A DNA stretch of 64,000 nt from Meconema thalassinum (taxonomy: Eukaryota; Arthropoda; Insecta; Orthoptera; Tettigoniidae): positions 279,665,527 through 279,729,526 of the forward strand of contig OX336389.2 in assembly GCA_946902985.2 (NCBI GenBank), read 5' to 3'. The notes under the pieces were generated by a model that searched no databases, was not told the origin of the DNA, and worked only from the letters and a program-made list of their open reading frames with translations. The stretch's first letter is position 1, and each line of letters begins with the position of its first letter. Made by a program: the position numbers and the translations under genes. Below, in pieces: positions 30,831 to 42,602 of the stretch.

Positions 30831-31093
30831 AAAGGAGGCGTCCGTGGCATGTCTTAAGGAATCATCTGGTCATCTGTATGGAATAGAGGTGGGAAACCAC
30901 GGAAAGCCATTTCAAAGATGACTGAGGAGGTATTCAATCCCACCTCTTAAAATTACTAGTTCTGCCTCATGACGCTAATATACTCCATTCCAGCACTCAG
31001 ACCAGAATGAAATTCCATTGTAAAGCCGAGAATTGAACTTGGACCATTAGGGGGAGAAGCCAAGAATGTTGGCCACTACAGCACAAGGTGGTG
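30831..31093 (-). mobile_element. SINE-B, tail missing
   Basis: GGAGGCGTCCGTGGCATGTC and GGGAAACCACGGAAAGCC give the central block, and GAATTGAACTTGGACC plus CACTACAGCACAAGGTGG give the head. Confidence 0.78.
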
Positions 31094-31148
31094 TGTGTAG
31101 ATATGTGTGGGATTGTGAATTCATATACGCTACTGAGCTACTGCTGTC

Positions 31149-31255
31149 TCATTTAGGGGCTTGAGCATGGTAGTCATCACGACCGTGAAAATGAAATATG
31201 AAAAGTCTTCTGATAATACAGTATAGCTCATGTTACTGTGGTGTCTGTAGTAAGT
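31149..31255 (-). mobile_element. SINE-B tail fragment
   Basis: CATTTAGGGGCTTGAGCATGG leads to a diverged TCTGATAATACAG..ATGTTACTGTGGTG. It lies just before the minisatellite. Confidence 0.62.
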
Positions 31256-31286
31256 TAGCGATGGAGAAAGTAAAACATAAGCATAA

Positions 31287-34200
31287 GACAGTCTCCTGCA
31301 GGACTGGTTATAGTACTGCTGTGCGTATCGTTGATCCTCTTTCTGTAGACAGTCTCCTACAGGACTGGTTAATGTACAGCTATACGTCCTCCCACTGTAG
31401 ACAGCCTCCTACAGGACTGGTTATAGTACTGTTGTACGTATCGTTGATCCTCTCACTGTAGACAAGCTTCTACAGGACTGGTTTAAGTACTGCCGTACGT
31501 CATCTCACTCTTGACAGGCTCCTACAGGACTGGTTATAGTACAGTTGTACGTATCGTTGATCCTCTCACTGTAGACAAGCTTCTACAGGACTGGTTTAAG
31601 TACTGCCGTACGTCCTCTCACTGTAGACAGGATCCTAAAGGACTGGATTAAGTACTACTGTACGTCTTCTCACTGTAGACAGGCTCCTACAGGACTGGTT
31701 TAAGTACTGCTGTACGTCCTCGCACTGTAGACAGGCTCCTACAGGACTGGTTAATGTACTGCTGTACGTCCTCTCACTGTAGACAGACTCCTACAGGACT
31801 GGTTATAGTACTGTTGTACGTATCGTTGATCCTCTCACTGTAGACAAGCTTCTACAGGACTGGCTAATGTACTGCTGTACGTCCTCTCACTGTAGACAGG
31901 CTCCTACAGGACTGGCTAATGTACTGCTGTACGTCCTCTCACTGTAGACAGGCTCCTACAGGATTGGTTAATGTACTGATGTACGTCCTCTCACTGTAGA
32001 CAGGCTCCTACAGGACTGGTTTAAGTACTGCTGCACGTCCTCTCACTGTAGACAGGCTCCTACAGGACTGGTTTAAGTACTGCTGTACGTCCTCTCACTG
32101 TAGACAGGCTCCTACAGGATTGGTTAATGTACTGATGTACGTCCTCTCACTGTAGACAAGCTTCTACAGGACTGGTTTAAGTACTGCTGTACGTCCTCTC
32201 ACTGTAGACAGGCTCCTACAGGACTGGTTTAAGTACTGCTGTGCGACCTCTCACTGTAGACAGACTCCTACAGGACTGGTTATAGTACAGTTGTACGTAT
32301 CGTTGATCCTCTCACTGTAGACAAGCTTCTACAGGACTAGTTTAAGTACTGCTGCACGTCCTCTCACTGTAGACAGGCTCCTACAGGACTGGTTTAAGTA
32401 CTGCTGTACGTCCTCTCACTGTAGACAGGCTCCTACAGGATTGGTTAATGTACTGATGTACGTCCTCTCACTGTAGACAAGCTTCTACAGGACTGGTTTA
32501 AGTACTGCTGTACGTCCTCTCACTGTAGACAGGCTCCTACAGGACTGGTTTAAGTACTGCTGTGCGACCTCTCACTGTAGACAGACTCCTACAGGACTGG
32601 TTATAGTACAGTTGTACGTATCGTTGATCCTCTCACTGTAGACAAGCTTCTACAGGACTAGTTTAAGTACTGCTGTACGTCCTCTCACTGTAGACAGGCT
32701 CCCACATGACTGGTTTAAGTACTGCTGTATGTCCTCTCACTGTAGACAGGCTCCTACAGGACTGGTTTAAGTACTGCTGTACGTCCTCTCACTGTAGACA
32801 GACTCCTACAGGACTGGTTATAGTACTGTTGTACGTATCGTTGATCCTCTCACTGTTGACAAGCTTCTACAGGACTGGTTTAGGTACTGCTGTACGTCCT
32901 CTCACTGTAGACAGGCTCCTACAGGACTGGCTAATATACTGCTGTACGTCCTCTCACTGTAGACAGGCTCCTACAGGATTGGTTAATGTACTGCTGTATG
33001 TCCTCTCACTGTAGACAGGCTCCTACAGGACTGGTTTAAGTACTGCTGTACGTCCTCTCACTGTAGACAGGATCCTACAGGACTGGTTTAAGTACTGCTG
33101 TAGTCCTCTCACTGTAGACAGGCTCCTACAGGATTGGTTAATGTACTGCTGTACGTCCTCTCACTGTAGACAAGCTTCTACAGGACTGGTTTAAGTACTG
33201 CTGTATGTCCTCTCACTGTAGACAAGCTTCTACAGGACTATTTAAGTACTGCTGTACGTCCTCTCACTGTAGATAGGCTCCTACAGGACTGGTTTAAGTA
33301 CTGCTGTACGTCCTCTCACTGTAGACAGGCTCCTACAGGACTGGTTTAAGTACTGCTGTAGTCCTCTCACTGTAGACAGGCTCCTACAGGATTGGTTAAT
33401 GTACTGCTGTACGTCCTCTCACTGTAGACAAGCTTCTACAGGACTGGTTTAAGTACTGCTGTATGTCCTCTCACTGTAGACAAGCTTCTACAGGACTATT
33501 TAAGTACTGCTGTACGTCCTCTCACTGTAGATAGGCTCCTACAGAACTGGATTAAGTACTGCTGTACGTCCTCTCACTGCAGACAGGCTCCTACAGGACT
33601 GGCTTAGGTACTGCTGTACGTCCTCTCACTGTAGACAGGCTCCTACAGGACTGGTTTAAGTACTGCTGTACGACCTCTCACTGTAGACAGACTCCTACAG
33701 GACTGGTTATAGTACAGTTGTATTTATCGTTGATCCTCTCACTGTAGACAAGCTCCCACATGACTGGTTTAAGTACTGCTGTATGTCCTCTCACTGTAGA
33801 CAGGCTCCTACAGGACTGGTTTAAGTACTGCTGTACGTCCTCTCACTGTAGACAGACTCCTACAGGACTGGTTTAGGTACTGCTGTACGTCCTCTCACTG
33901 TAGACAGGCTCCTACAGGACTGGCTATTATACTGCTGTACGTCCTCTCACTGTAGACAGGCTCCTACAGGATTGGTTAATGTACTGCTGTACGTCCTCTC
34001 ACTGTAGACAGGCTCCTACAGGACTGGTTTAAGTACTGCTGTACGTCCTCTCACTGTAGACAGGATCCTACAGGACTGGTTTAAGTACTGCTGTAGTCCT
34101 CTCACTGTAGACAGGCTCCTACAGGATTGGTTAATGTACTGCTGTACGTCCTCTCACTGTAGACAAGCTTCTACAGGACTGGTTTAAGTACTGCTGTATG

Positions 34201-37182
34201 TCCTCTCACTGTAGACAAGCTTCTACAGGACTATTTAAGTACTGCTGTACGTCCTCTCACTGTAGATAGGCTCCTACAGGATTGGTTTAAGTACTGCTGT
34301 ACGTCCTCTCACTGTAGACAGGCTCCTACAGGATTGGTTAATGTACTGCTGTACGTCCTCTCACTGTAGACAGGCTCCTACAGGACTGGTTTAAGTACTG
34401 CTGTACGTCCTCTCACTGTAGACAGGATCCTACAGGACTGGTTTAAGTACTGCTGTACGTCCTCTCACTGTAGACAGACTCCTACAGGACTGGTTATAGT
34501 ACTGTTGTACGTATCGTTGATCCTCTCACTGTAGACAAGCTTCTACAGGACTGGCTAATGTACTGCTGTACGTCCTCTCACTGTAGACAGGCTCCTACAG
34601 GACTGGCTAATGTACTGCTGTACGTCCTCTCACTGTAGACAGGCTCCTACAGGATTGGTTAATGTACTGCTGTACGTCCTCTCACTGTAGACAAGCTTCT
34701 ACAGGACTATTTAAGTACTGCTGTACGTCCTCTCACTGTAGATAGGCTCCTACAGGACTGGATTAAGTACTGCTGTACGTCCTCTCACTGTAGATAGGCT
34801 CCTACAGGACTGGTTTAAGTACTGCTGTACCTCCTCTCACTGTACAGAGGCTCCTACAGGACTGGTTATAGTACTGTTGTACGTATCGTAGATACTCTCA
34901 CTGTAGGCAAGCTTCTACAGGACTGGTTCAGGTACTGCTGAACGTCTTCTCACTGTAGACGAGCTTCTACAGGACTGGTTTGAGTACTGCTGTACGTCCT
35001 CTCACTGTAGACAGGCTCCTACAGGATTGGTCAATGTACTGCTGTACGTCCTCTCACTGTAGACAGGCTCCTACAGGACTGGTTTAAGTACTGCTGTACG
35101 TCCTCTCACTGTAGACAGGATCCTACAGGACTGGTTTAAGTACTGCTGTATTCCTCTCACTGTAGACAGGCACATACAGGATTGGTTAATGTACTGCTGT
35201 ACGTCCTGTCACTGTAGACAAGCTTCTACAGGACTGGTTTAAGTACTGCTGTACGTCCTCTCACTGTAGACAAGCTTCTACAGGACTATTTAAGTACTGC
35301 TGTACGTCCTCTCACTGTAGATAGGCTCCTACAGGACTGGTTTAAGTACTGCTGTACGTCCTCTCACTGTAGACAGGCTCCTACAGGACTGGTTTAAGTA
35401 CTGCTGTACGTCCTCTCACAGTACAGAGGCTCCTACAGGACTGGCTATAGTACTGTTGTACGTATCGTAGATACTCTCACTGTAGACAAGCTTCTACAGG
35501 ACTGGTTCAGGTGCTGTTGAACGTCCTCTCACTGTAGAAAAGCTTCTACAGGACTGGTTTGAGTACTGCTGTACGTCCTCTCACTGTAGACAGGCTCCTA
35601 CAGGACTGGTTAATGTACTGCTGTACGTCCTCTCACTGTAGACAGGCTCCTACAGGACTGGTTAATGTACTGCTGTATGTCCTCTCACTGTAGACAGGCT
35701 CCTACAGGACTGGTTAATGTACTGCTGTATGTCCTCCCACTGTAGACAGGCTTCTACAGGACTGGTTAATGTACTGCTGTATGTCCTCTCACTGTAGACA
35801 GGCTCCTACAGGACTGGTTAATGTACTGCTGTACGTCCTCTCCCTGTAGACACGCTCCTACAGGACTGGTTTAAGTACTGCTGTACGTCCTCTCACTGTA
35901 GACAGGCTCCTACAGGACTGGTTAATGTACTGCTGTATATCCTCTCACTGTAGACAGGCTCCTACAGGACTGGTTAATGTACTGCTGTATGTCCTCTCAC
36001 TGTAGACAGGCTCCTACAGGACTGGTTAATGTACTGCTGTACGTCCTCTCCCTGTAGACAGGCTCCTACAGGACTGGTTTAAGTACTGCTGTACGTCCTC
36101 TCCCTGTAGACAGGCTCCCACAGGACTGGTTTAAGTACTGCTGTACGTCCTCTCCCTGTAGACAGGCTCCTACAGGACTGGTTTAAGTACTGCTGTACGT
36201 CCTCTCCCTGTAGACAGGCTCCTACAGGACTGGTTTAAGTACTGCTGTACGTCCTATCCCTGTAGACAGGCTCCTACAGGACTGGTTAATGTACTGCTGT
36301 ACGTCCTCTTCCTGTAGACAGGCTCCTACAGGACTGGTTTAAGTACTGCTGTACGTCCTCTCCCTGTAGACAGGCTCCTACAGGACTGGTTTAAGTACTG
36401 CTGTACGTCCTCTCCCTGTAGACAGGCTCCTACAGGACTGGTTAATGTACTGCTGTACGTCCTCTCCCTGTAGACAGGCTCCTACAGGACTGGTTTAAGT
36501 ACTGCTGTACGTCCTCTCCCTGTAGACAGGCTCCTACAGGACTGGTTTGAGTACTGCTGTACGTCCTCTCACTGTAGACAGGCTCCTACAGGACAGGTTA
36601 ATGTACTGCTGTACGTCCTCTCCCTGTAGACAGGCTCCTACAGGACTGGTTTAAGTACTGCTGTACGTCCTCTCCCTGTAGACAGGCTCCTACAGGACTG
36701 GTTTAAGTACTGTTGTACGTCCTCTCCCTGTAGACAGGCTCCTACAGGACTGGTTTAAGTACTGCTGTACGTCCTCTCCCTGTAGACAGGCTCCTACAGG
36801 ACTGGTTTAAGTACTGCTGTACGTCCTCTCACTGTAGACAGGCTCCTACAGGACTGGTTAATGTACTGCTGTACGTCCTCTCCCTGTAGACAGGCTCCTA
36901 CAGGACTGGTTTAAGTACTGCTGTACGTCCTCTCCCTGTACACAGGCTCCTACAGGACTGGTTTGAGTACTGCTGTACGTCCTCTCACTGTACACAGGCT
37001 CCTACAGGACTGGTTTAAGTACTGCTGTACGTCCTCTCCCTGTAGACAGGCTCCTACAGGACTGGTTTAAGTACTGCTGTACGTCCTCTCCCTGTAGACA
37101 GGCTCCCACAGGACTGGTTTAAGTACTGCTGTACGTGCTCTCACTCTAGGCAGTCTCCTACAGGACTGATTTAAGCACTGCT
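31287..37182. repeat. Minisatellite, about 52-bp monomer, about 5.9 kb
   Basis: Head-to-tail monomers carry CTCCTACAGGACTGGTTTAA, GTACTGCTGTACGTCCTCTC and ACTGTAGACAGG, roughly 110 in number by length. Variants include a 61-bp form with an inserted ATCGTTGAT, AAGCTT-containing monomers, ATTGGTTAATGT forms and short forms lacking CG. The first two-thirds shows higher-order repeats. From about 35,800 on it is more uniform and CACTGTAG is often CCCTGTAG. Reading frames across it are periodic artefacts. It has none of the repeat-spacer structure of a CRISPR. Confidence 0.98.
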
Positions 37183-37224
37183 ATTAATAGGTCGGAGAGG
37201 TTATGAGGAATCGGTGTGTCCATT

Positions 37225-37600
37225 CATCACCATTCTTGGCTGCCACCGCTAAGGCGCAGGTTCCATTCCCGGCCCTACACGGTTTGTTATTTTTTCTGAG
37301 GGATGGAACGGGGTACACTTAGCTTTATGAGGGAAAACTCAGGAAAGGTGGGTTCGATCCACATATCAGCTATCATGGAAGTGATTTCCCACTTCTACTG
37401 AAGGCAAACCACGGGAGTGCTTCTAGCTTAAAGCCACGGCTATCTCCTTCCCAATCCCTACCTGAATTACAAATACACACTCTACTACAGATACAACAAT
37501 TTTACAGTTTGTTGGATAAATTATGAATAGACCCAAGTAACCTACACAGGGCTAACTGACCACGATGTCCAAGCCCTTTAAATGAATAAACTACAACAAC
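37225..37600 (+). mobile_element. SINE-B, diverged head
   Basis: The head retains CACCATTCTTGGCTGCCACC and GGTTCCATTCCCGG. The body and tail (GGATGGAACGGGGTACAC, GGTTCGATCCACATATCAGC, GCCCTTTAAATGAATAAA) follow, and a (CAA)n tail runs to about 37643. Confidence 0.82.
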
Positions 37601-37848
37601 AACAACAGCACCACCAACAACAACAACAACAAAAACAACAACGGAATATATCGTTGATGTGCCTGCAAAATCCGCAATGTGAGAATTTTGCTCTCTACTG
37701 TTTTATTACGTAAGATGGTCTTGCTCCCGCATGACTACTTGGACATATGCTACTGTCCGTCATAAGAATTCACGAAAGGTTATTTTCCTCTATTTAATCA
37801 AAAGAAAATAAGCCTTAAGAACTTGTTATGAGGGACTATATGAGTTAA

Positions 37849-38250
37849 CCACCTCGTGGTGTAGTGGCTAGCATTCTCGACTGTCCCCCCGGAGGTCCGG
37901 GTTCGTTACCCGGCTCAGGTAAAATTGATTCTGGTCTGAGGACTGGAACGGGATACATTCAATCTCGTGAGACAGAACTGAGTAGAGGTGGGTTCGATTC
38001 CTACCTCAACCATCCAGGAAGTGGTTTTCGGTGGTTTCCCCACTTCTAATCCAGGCAAATGCCGGGATGGTTCCTAACTTAAGGCTACGGCCGCCTCCTA
38101 CCCAATATTCACCTGAATTTTAAATACACTCACTTATACAGCCATCACAATAACACAGGATATCAGATTAAATTGCACACAGACCCAAGTACACGGGGCT
38201 AAATTGACCACGAAGTCCAAACCCCTCAAATGAAACAACAACAACAACCA
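37849..38250 (+). mobile_element. SINE-B, near full length
   Basis: Head CACCTCGTGGTGTAGTGGC, body CTGAGGACTGGAACGGGAT, second B-box-like GGGTTCGATTCC, central block, and tail ending AACCCCTCAAATGAAACAAC followed by (CAA)n. Confidence 0.92.
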
Positions 38251-38261
38251 CCATTTATAAT

Positions 38262-38572
38262 GCCCCCCGTGGCATAGCCGTTCGCGTTAAGTCACTCACC
38301 ACGACCTTGATGGGAAGCTGTAGCAAGTCCGAGTATCGGATGCTGGAATCCCAGTGATGACTGTGGCTCTGCAGAGCGCGGACTTCCCAAGTTTTTTCCA
38401 CACTCCCTCCAGGCAAATGCCGGGTAATAACTTTCCCATCACAGACCTTAAAATTACACCTACATGCAGTACTACCCCCTACAGAAAGCCAGATTATTAG
38501 ACAACTGTAACACACACACAAGTACATGGGGCTGATAACCAAGATATTCCAAACCCTTAAAATGAAGTAATA
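38262..38572 (+). mobile_element. Diverged SINE with SINE-B-like tail
   Basis: The head CCCCCCGTGGCATAGCCGTT differs from other B copies and lacks a good box B. The end matches SINE-B (CAAGTACATGGGGCTGATAACC, AACCCTTAAAATG). GGCAAATGCCGGGT keeps part of the central block. It may be a separate subfamily. Confidence 0.65.
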
Positions 38573-38599
38573 ACATCATATGAGGCTAGAGGCTTGATC

Positions 38600-39130
38600 T
38601 ATCTTTATATATTTATTCAAATTATTTATTAATTCGTTTAATTATTTATTTATTTATTTATTCATTCAATTATTTATTTATTTGCTTATTTTTTATTTAT
38701 TCATTTGTTTATTTATTCATTCATTTGTTTATTAATTTATTTATTTATTAATTTATGTTTTATGTATTTATTTAATTATTTTTTATTTATTTTTATTTAT
38801 TCATTTATTTGTTTATTTATTCAATTATTTATTCATTTATTTGTTTATTTATTCATTTATTTGTTTATTTATTAATTTAATTATTTATTTATTCATTTAC
38901 TTGTTTATTTATTTAATTATTTACTTATTCATTTATTTGTTTATGTATTTATTTAATTATTTATGAATTTATTTGTGTATTTATCGATTTTTTGTTTATT
39001 TATTCATTTTATTATTTATTTACTCTTGTATTTGTTTATTTATTATTTGTTTATTTATTTGGTAATTTGATTGTTTATTTATTTATTTATTCATTAATTA
39101 TTCACTTCTTTCTTTCTTTCTTTCTTTCTT
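38600..39130. repeat. TTTA/TTCA-type simple repeat tract
   Basis: About 530 bp of 4-bp-phased TTTA interspersed with TTCA, TTTG and AATT, ending in (TTTC)n near 39107-39130. A 123-codon frame here is a product of the repeat. Confidence 0.95.
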
Positions 39131-39214
39131 CCTTCATTTATGTGTTTTTATTTTATTTTTTGGCGCAGCGACGATATAAAGATAGTCTAAAACGAGGTGA
39201 ACCCAATGGTAAAA

Positions 39215-39412
39215 TTGTTGGCGTTCATAGACAATATTTCTGTCGGCCTCTCACCAAGGTGGACTGGGTTCGATTCCCGGTCAATGCATGTGAGATTTTC
39301 GAAGTGAAATGCCATGTCCTGTGGTTCGGATTCCACGTAAAAAGGAGGTCCCGTGGCTTATAATCACAAGATTCACGGTCACGTTAAACTACAATATTCC
39401 TTCCTTTCATAG
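39215..39412 (+). mobile_element. SINE-H, copy 2
   Basis: Box B GGTTCGATTCCCGGTCAATG, GTGAGATTTTCGAAGTG, CATGTCCTGTGGTTCGG, CGGTCACGTTAAACTAC and a CCTTCCTTT tail. The head is partly degenerate. Confidence 0.83.
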
Positions 39413-39925
39413 ACAATAATGTGTAATATTTACTAAGCGAATAGGCCTACATCTCTGATAGCTACCGCACTTTTAAAAAAAGAAACGCAACACTAGTCAA
39501 TCGAAATGTAATTAAGCTGAGAAGAGAAGGGCGGATGACCATGCAGTTTAGCTGAGTACACACACGGCAATGCTGTGGAGGGAGCATGGCAAGGAGGGAC
39601 CACCGCCAGGCCACGGGATTGCTCGCACCTGGATCCAACCCTCCTGTCTGCAGAGTCAACACTTGAGTTTTGCCGGTATTTTTGGACCAGGGGCGTGCAA
39701 GAAACCTCATGCTGCGGGGGCCCCGCTTTGAAAACCTAAAAATAATTGGCGGGCGATAGTTATTCTCGCTCCACTTGCGGCTATATTTTACCCCGCGCCC
39801 GCGGGCCTGTGATCTCCCAGGTACAAGGAAACACACGTGTGTCTGAGTTGTGCCAGACAGAGGACTCACTTATCTTCCCTATCCCATACTATTCTATACC
39901 TTTAAATGTGATGATGATGATAATT
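39413..39925. other. No supported gene
   Basis: A 135-codon reverse frame and an 85-codon forward frame overlap here without any recognised domain. No repeat termini were seen. Confidence 0.4.
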
Positions 39926-39995
39926 GTTGTTTTAAGGGGCCTAACATCTAGGTTATCGGCCCCTAATGGTTTTGATGACCATGAAGATGAAAATG
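39926..39995 (+). repeat. GGCCTAACATCTAGGTTATCGG short repeat
   Basis: TTGTTGTTTTAAGGGGCCTA then ACATCTAGGTTATCGGCCCC. Related pieces at 53840-53920 (inverted), 60672-60740 and 62266-62330 (diverged) mark a short interspersed tail-like repeat. Confidence 0.72.
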
Positions 39996-40649
39996 AAATG
40001 TAAACTTATAACTAAAACTAACTTATACACTAGAAGAAGAAATGGAAAACAAAAGGAGAATAAGGCAAACAAAGGACAGGAGGAAAAGAAATTCCCACAA
40101 CCCTCGAAGAAGGCGGATTGAGGGACTTGGAAGGAAGGAGAGCCATGAAAGGCAGATAGGAAAGTGAAAGAGGAGAGGGTCCACCCCACAGGTAAATGGG
40201 ACAAAAGGGGGAAACCGGACCCAGCTCAGGAATCCCTCGGGGTCGCCAACTCCCGAACTCACCAGCCGTGAGCCCCTGAGGGTGTAGCATTATCTAGGGT
40301 GCTCCAGAAGTGGTGGGGCTACATACACCCTGCCTCCTTGAGAGCCTTGAGCAGAAGGCAGGAGATAACATGAAAAGAAAAAGAAGGCTGACCCCTCGCA
40401 GAAGGAGGGTATCAGAAAAGATGAGACAAGGGCCAATTAAAGCGGGAAAGGAAGAGACTCCCTAGGCCTCGGATTCCCTAATACCGTCGGGGTTGGAAGA
40501 GAACAAGAGTTTACCAAGTGAGGTCGACAGGAAAGAAGACGGAGAGGAGCCCGGCACAAGTAAGTGGAAGCAATGCCGGACTCAGCTGGGGTCCCGTGGT
40601 CGCCAACCCACGTCCCACTAGATGTGAGCCCCTGGGGGAGAAACCTTTA
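39996..40649. other. Purine-rich unexplained segment
   Basis: Long GA-rich stretches with two similar passages (GGACCCAGCTCAGG..GTCGCCAAC near 40217 and CGGACTCAGCTGGG..GTCGCCAAC near 40577, each followed by GTGAGCCCCTG). This suggests an old internal duplication of about 360 bp. It probably belongs to an unrecognised repeat. Confidence 0.45.
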
Positions 40650-40780
40650 AATGTAATACCTCTACTACAGACATCACAGTGACACAGGTAATCCGATAAA
40701 TTCTACACACAGCCAAGTACACAGGGCTGCATGGCCACAATGTCGCAAAGCCCCTAAAGGAATCAACATCAACAGCGAAA
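40650..40780 (+). mobile_element. SINE-B tail fragment
   Basis: CACAGTGACACAGGTAATCCG, CCAAGTACACAGGGCTGCATG and TCGCAAAGCCCCTAAAGG. The head is absent. Confidence 0.75.
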
Positions 40781-40787
40781 TAAATTA

Positions 40788-41208
40788 TTATTTTATTTAT
40801 TTATCGTATGGCTTTTAGTGCCGGGAGTGTCCGAGGACATGTTCGGCTCGCCAGAGACTGTTGCTGCTTCAAGCGGACACCCTACAAGCTACACGTGCCG
40901 TTTAATTTCAAATAGTTCAAACTTTCGTCACCAAATGTCACTGATACCTAGTAGTGAATGATGGAACTTTTGATAGAGCGTTCCAATTAAATATAACCTA
41001 GAAATTTAGCTTCACACAAGTTTAGTCTGTGGAAGGATCTTTCACATGCCATAAATCTATGACATGGGACCGCCGGCTTTACTCTGAAGGAAGGCATACT
41101 GAAGGATTTTAACGCTCTAAAATAATCCAACGACTTCGTCTGGGTTTAAACCCGCTATCTTGGGCACAGCAGTTCAGCATGCTACCAACAACGCAACCGA
41201 AGCCGCTA
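40788..41208 (-). mobile_element. SINE-J-like element
   Basis: On the reverse strand a tRNA-like head (GGTTGCGTTGTTGGTAGCATG, B-box-like GGGTTTAAACCC near 41143-41154) leads to a body ending in GAACATGTCCTCGGACACTCC and CACTAAAAGCCATACG, with a (TAAA)n tail. It is the only copy in the window. Confidence 0.6.
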
Positions 41209-41351
41209 ACGATAGGAATACCAAACACATATGGAGATAACACAGAATATATAGCACAAAATATCCATCACAATCACCACCACAATCTTCTGTCTTCTTC
41301 TGTTTCTTCTTCTCCTGTTCCTCTATTAGTCTATCTCTTCCTCTCTTCCTC

Positions 41352-41565
41352 CGCGTCACAGCGGCAACGTTCTTGCCTGCTGTTCCCCAAGGTTGCAGGA
41401 TCGTATTCTGGAGCAGTTATTTGGCCTTCGAGGGTGCACAAATGCAAGGTAGCCGTGTCAGTAGATTTAATAGCACGTTAATGATCCCCTTCGGGGAAAA
41501 ATTATGGCAGCCCGAAGTCTCTAACAGCTGCAGCAGTTTAAAGGGACATAGAGCCCATCATAGTA
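41352..41565 (+). mobile_element. SINE-E, copy 3
   Basis: GTTCTTGCCTGCTGTTCCCC, AAGGTTGCAGGATCG, AATGATCCCCTTCGGGG and AAAGGGACATAGAGCCC match SINE-E. The box B is mutated. Confidence 0.8.
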
Positions 41566-41632
41566 TTATCTCATCGTCTCCTCCTTCTTTAGGTTAACAC
41601 GTTAGTTTGTGTTAGAACAGCATCCATTTACC

Positions 41633-41637
<5 letters not shown>

Positions 41638-41670
<33 letters not shown>
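41638..41670. repeat. (ATT)n microsatellite
   Basis: Perfect trinucleotide run between SINE-E and SINE-F. Confidence 0.95.
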
Positions 41671-41671
<1 letters not shown>

Positions 41672-41990
41672 AGCTGGCCCCGTGGTGCTGGCGTAGCATG
41701 CCTGCCTCTCACACATGAATGATTCCCGGCTCCATCTGTGATTTTAGAAATTGACGTGAGGGCTGGAACGCGGTGCACTAAGCCTCGTTAGGGTAATTGG
41801 GTCTGTCTGACATTGAGGCAGCGACCCTGTCACGGAAACTAACATTTACGGCAAATGGGATCCGACGTGCTGACCACGCATCACCCCGTAATCTGTAGAG
41901 CCAATGGCTATGTTGCGGTCACTTGGTAGCTCGAGGCCCTTCATGAGATGTGGTGCAATGGGGTTGAGGTTACTATTGTTATTATTATTA
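41672..41990 (+). mobile_element. SINE-F, copy 1
   Basis: Head GGCCCCGTGGTGCTGGCGTA, then GAGGGCTGGAACGCGGTGC, CTGACATTGAGGCAGCG and CCCTTCATGAGATGTGGTGC, with an (ATT)n tail. The box B region is shortened compared with copy 2. Confidence 0.82.
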
Positions 41991-41994
41991 TTTA

Positions 41995-42312
41995 TTTTTT
42001 TGTCGTGTGGCCTCCTCAGAGGCCGAGTGCAGGTCTTTCTATTCGACGCCCGTGGGCGACCTGCGCGTCGGGATGACAGATGGAATGAATGAAGATGAAT
42101 GAAACTGGGCAAGGATGTGGAAGGAATCGGCCGTGGCCTATCAGAAGGTACCGTCCCAGCATTTGCCTGGTATTGAAAATGGGAAACCACGGAAAACCAT
42201 TTCAAGGACGGCCAACGGTGGGGCTCGAACCCACGCGTCTACCGAGTCAGCAGAGATCTTGGTCCCATGACCTAACGCTGCGCTTTAGCCAGCTGAGCCA
42301 CTGCTGTCGGTA
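41995..42312 (-). mobile_element. SINE-C, copy 2
   Basis: TGTCGTGTGGCCTCCTCAGAGG and GACCTGCGCGTCGGGATG form the tail. The central block and a head with GGCTCGAACCC and CACTGCTGTCGG follow. It is very close in order to copy 1. Confidence 0.9.
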
Positions 42313-42319
42313 ATAATAA

Positions 42320-42504
42320 TAATAATAATCAATGGTAACTGTATGCGGCTTATCCCAATTTAAACAGGGTCACCAGAGCAGGATGCATATCCTGACGTCA
42401 CGTGATTTTTCAGGTGAAAATAAAAACCCGCAGTCACCGGGATGCGAACCCTGGCCGTCTTGGTGGAAGGTGAGCAGCAAAGCCACCGCTTAATCACGCT
42501 CCCC

Positions 42505-42505
<1 letters not shown>
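42320..42505 (-). mobile_element. SINE-I, copy 2
   Basis: GCATATCCTGACGTCACGTG, TTTTTCAGGTGAAAAT and the head CACCGCTTAATCACGCTCCCC match copy 1. The flanking (ATT)n obscures any target duplication. Confidence 0.82.
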
Positions 42506-42567
<62 letters not shown>

Positions 42568-42602
42568 TATTAGTAATATTATTAATATTACTAAGATTAT
42601 TA
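42506..42602. repeat. (ATT)n microsatellite
   Basis: Long perfect run followed by a degenerate ATTACT/AATATT stretch. Confidence 0.93.

Noticed and set aside
32706..33014. 102-codon periodic frame in the minisatellite
   Set aside because: It repeats the monomer translation and has no independent coding signal; the neighbouring monomers break the frame.
31287..37182. Regular repeats suggesting a CRISPR array
   Set aside because: Monomers are contiguous with no unique spacers, vary by point changes, and lie in a eukaryotic repeat setting. It is a minisatellite.
38992..39363. 123-codon hydrophobic frame
   Set aside because: The first half is translated TTTA/TTTG simple repeat and the rest crosses a SINE-H.
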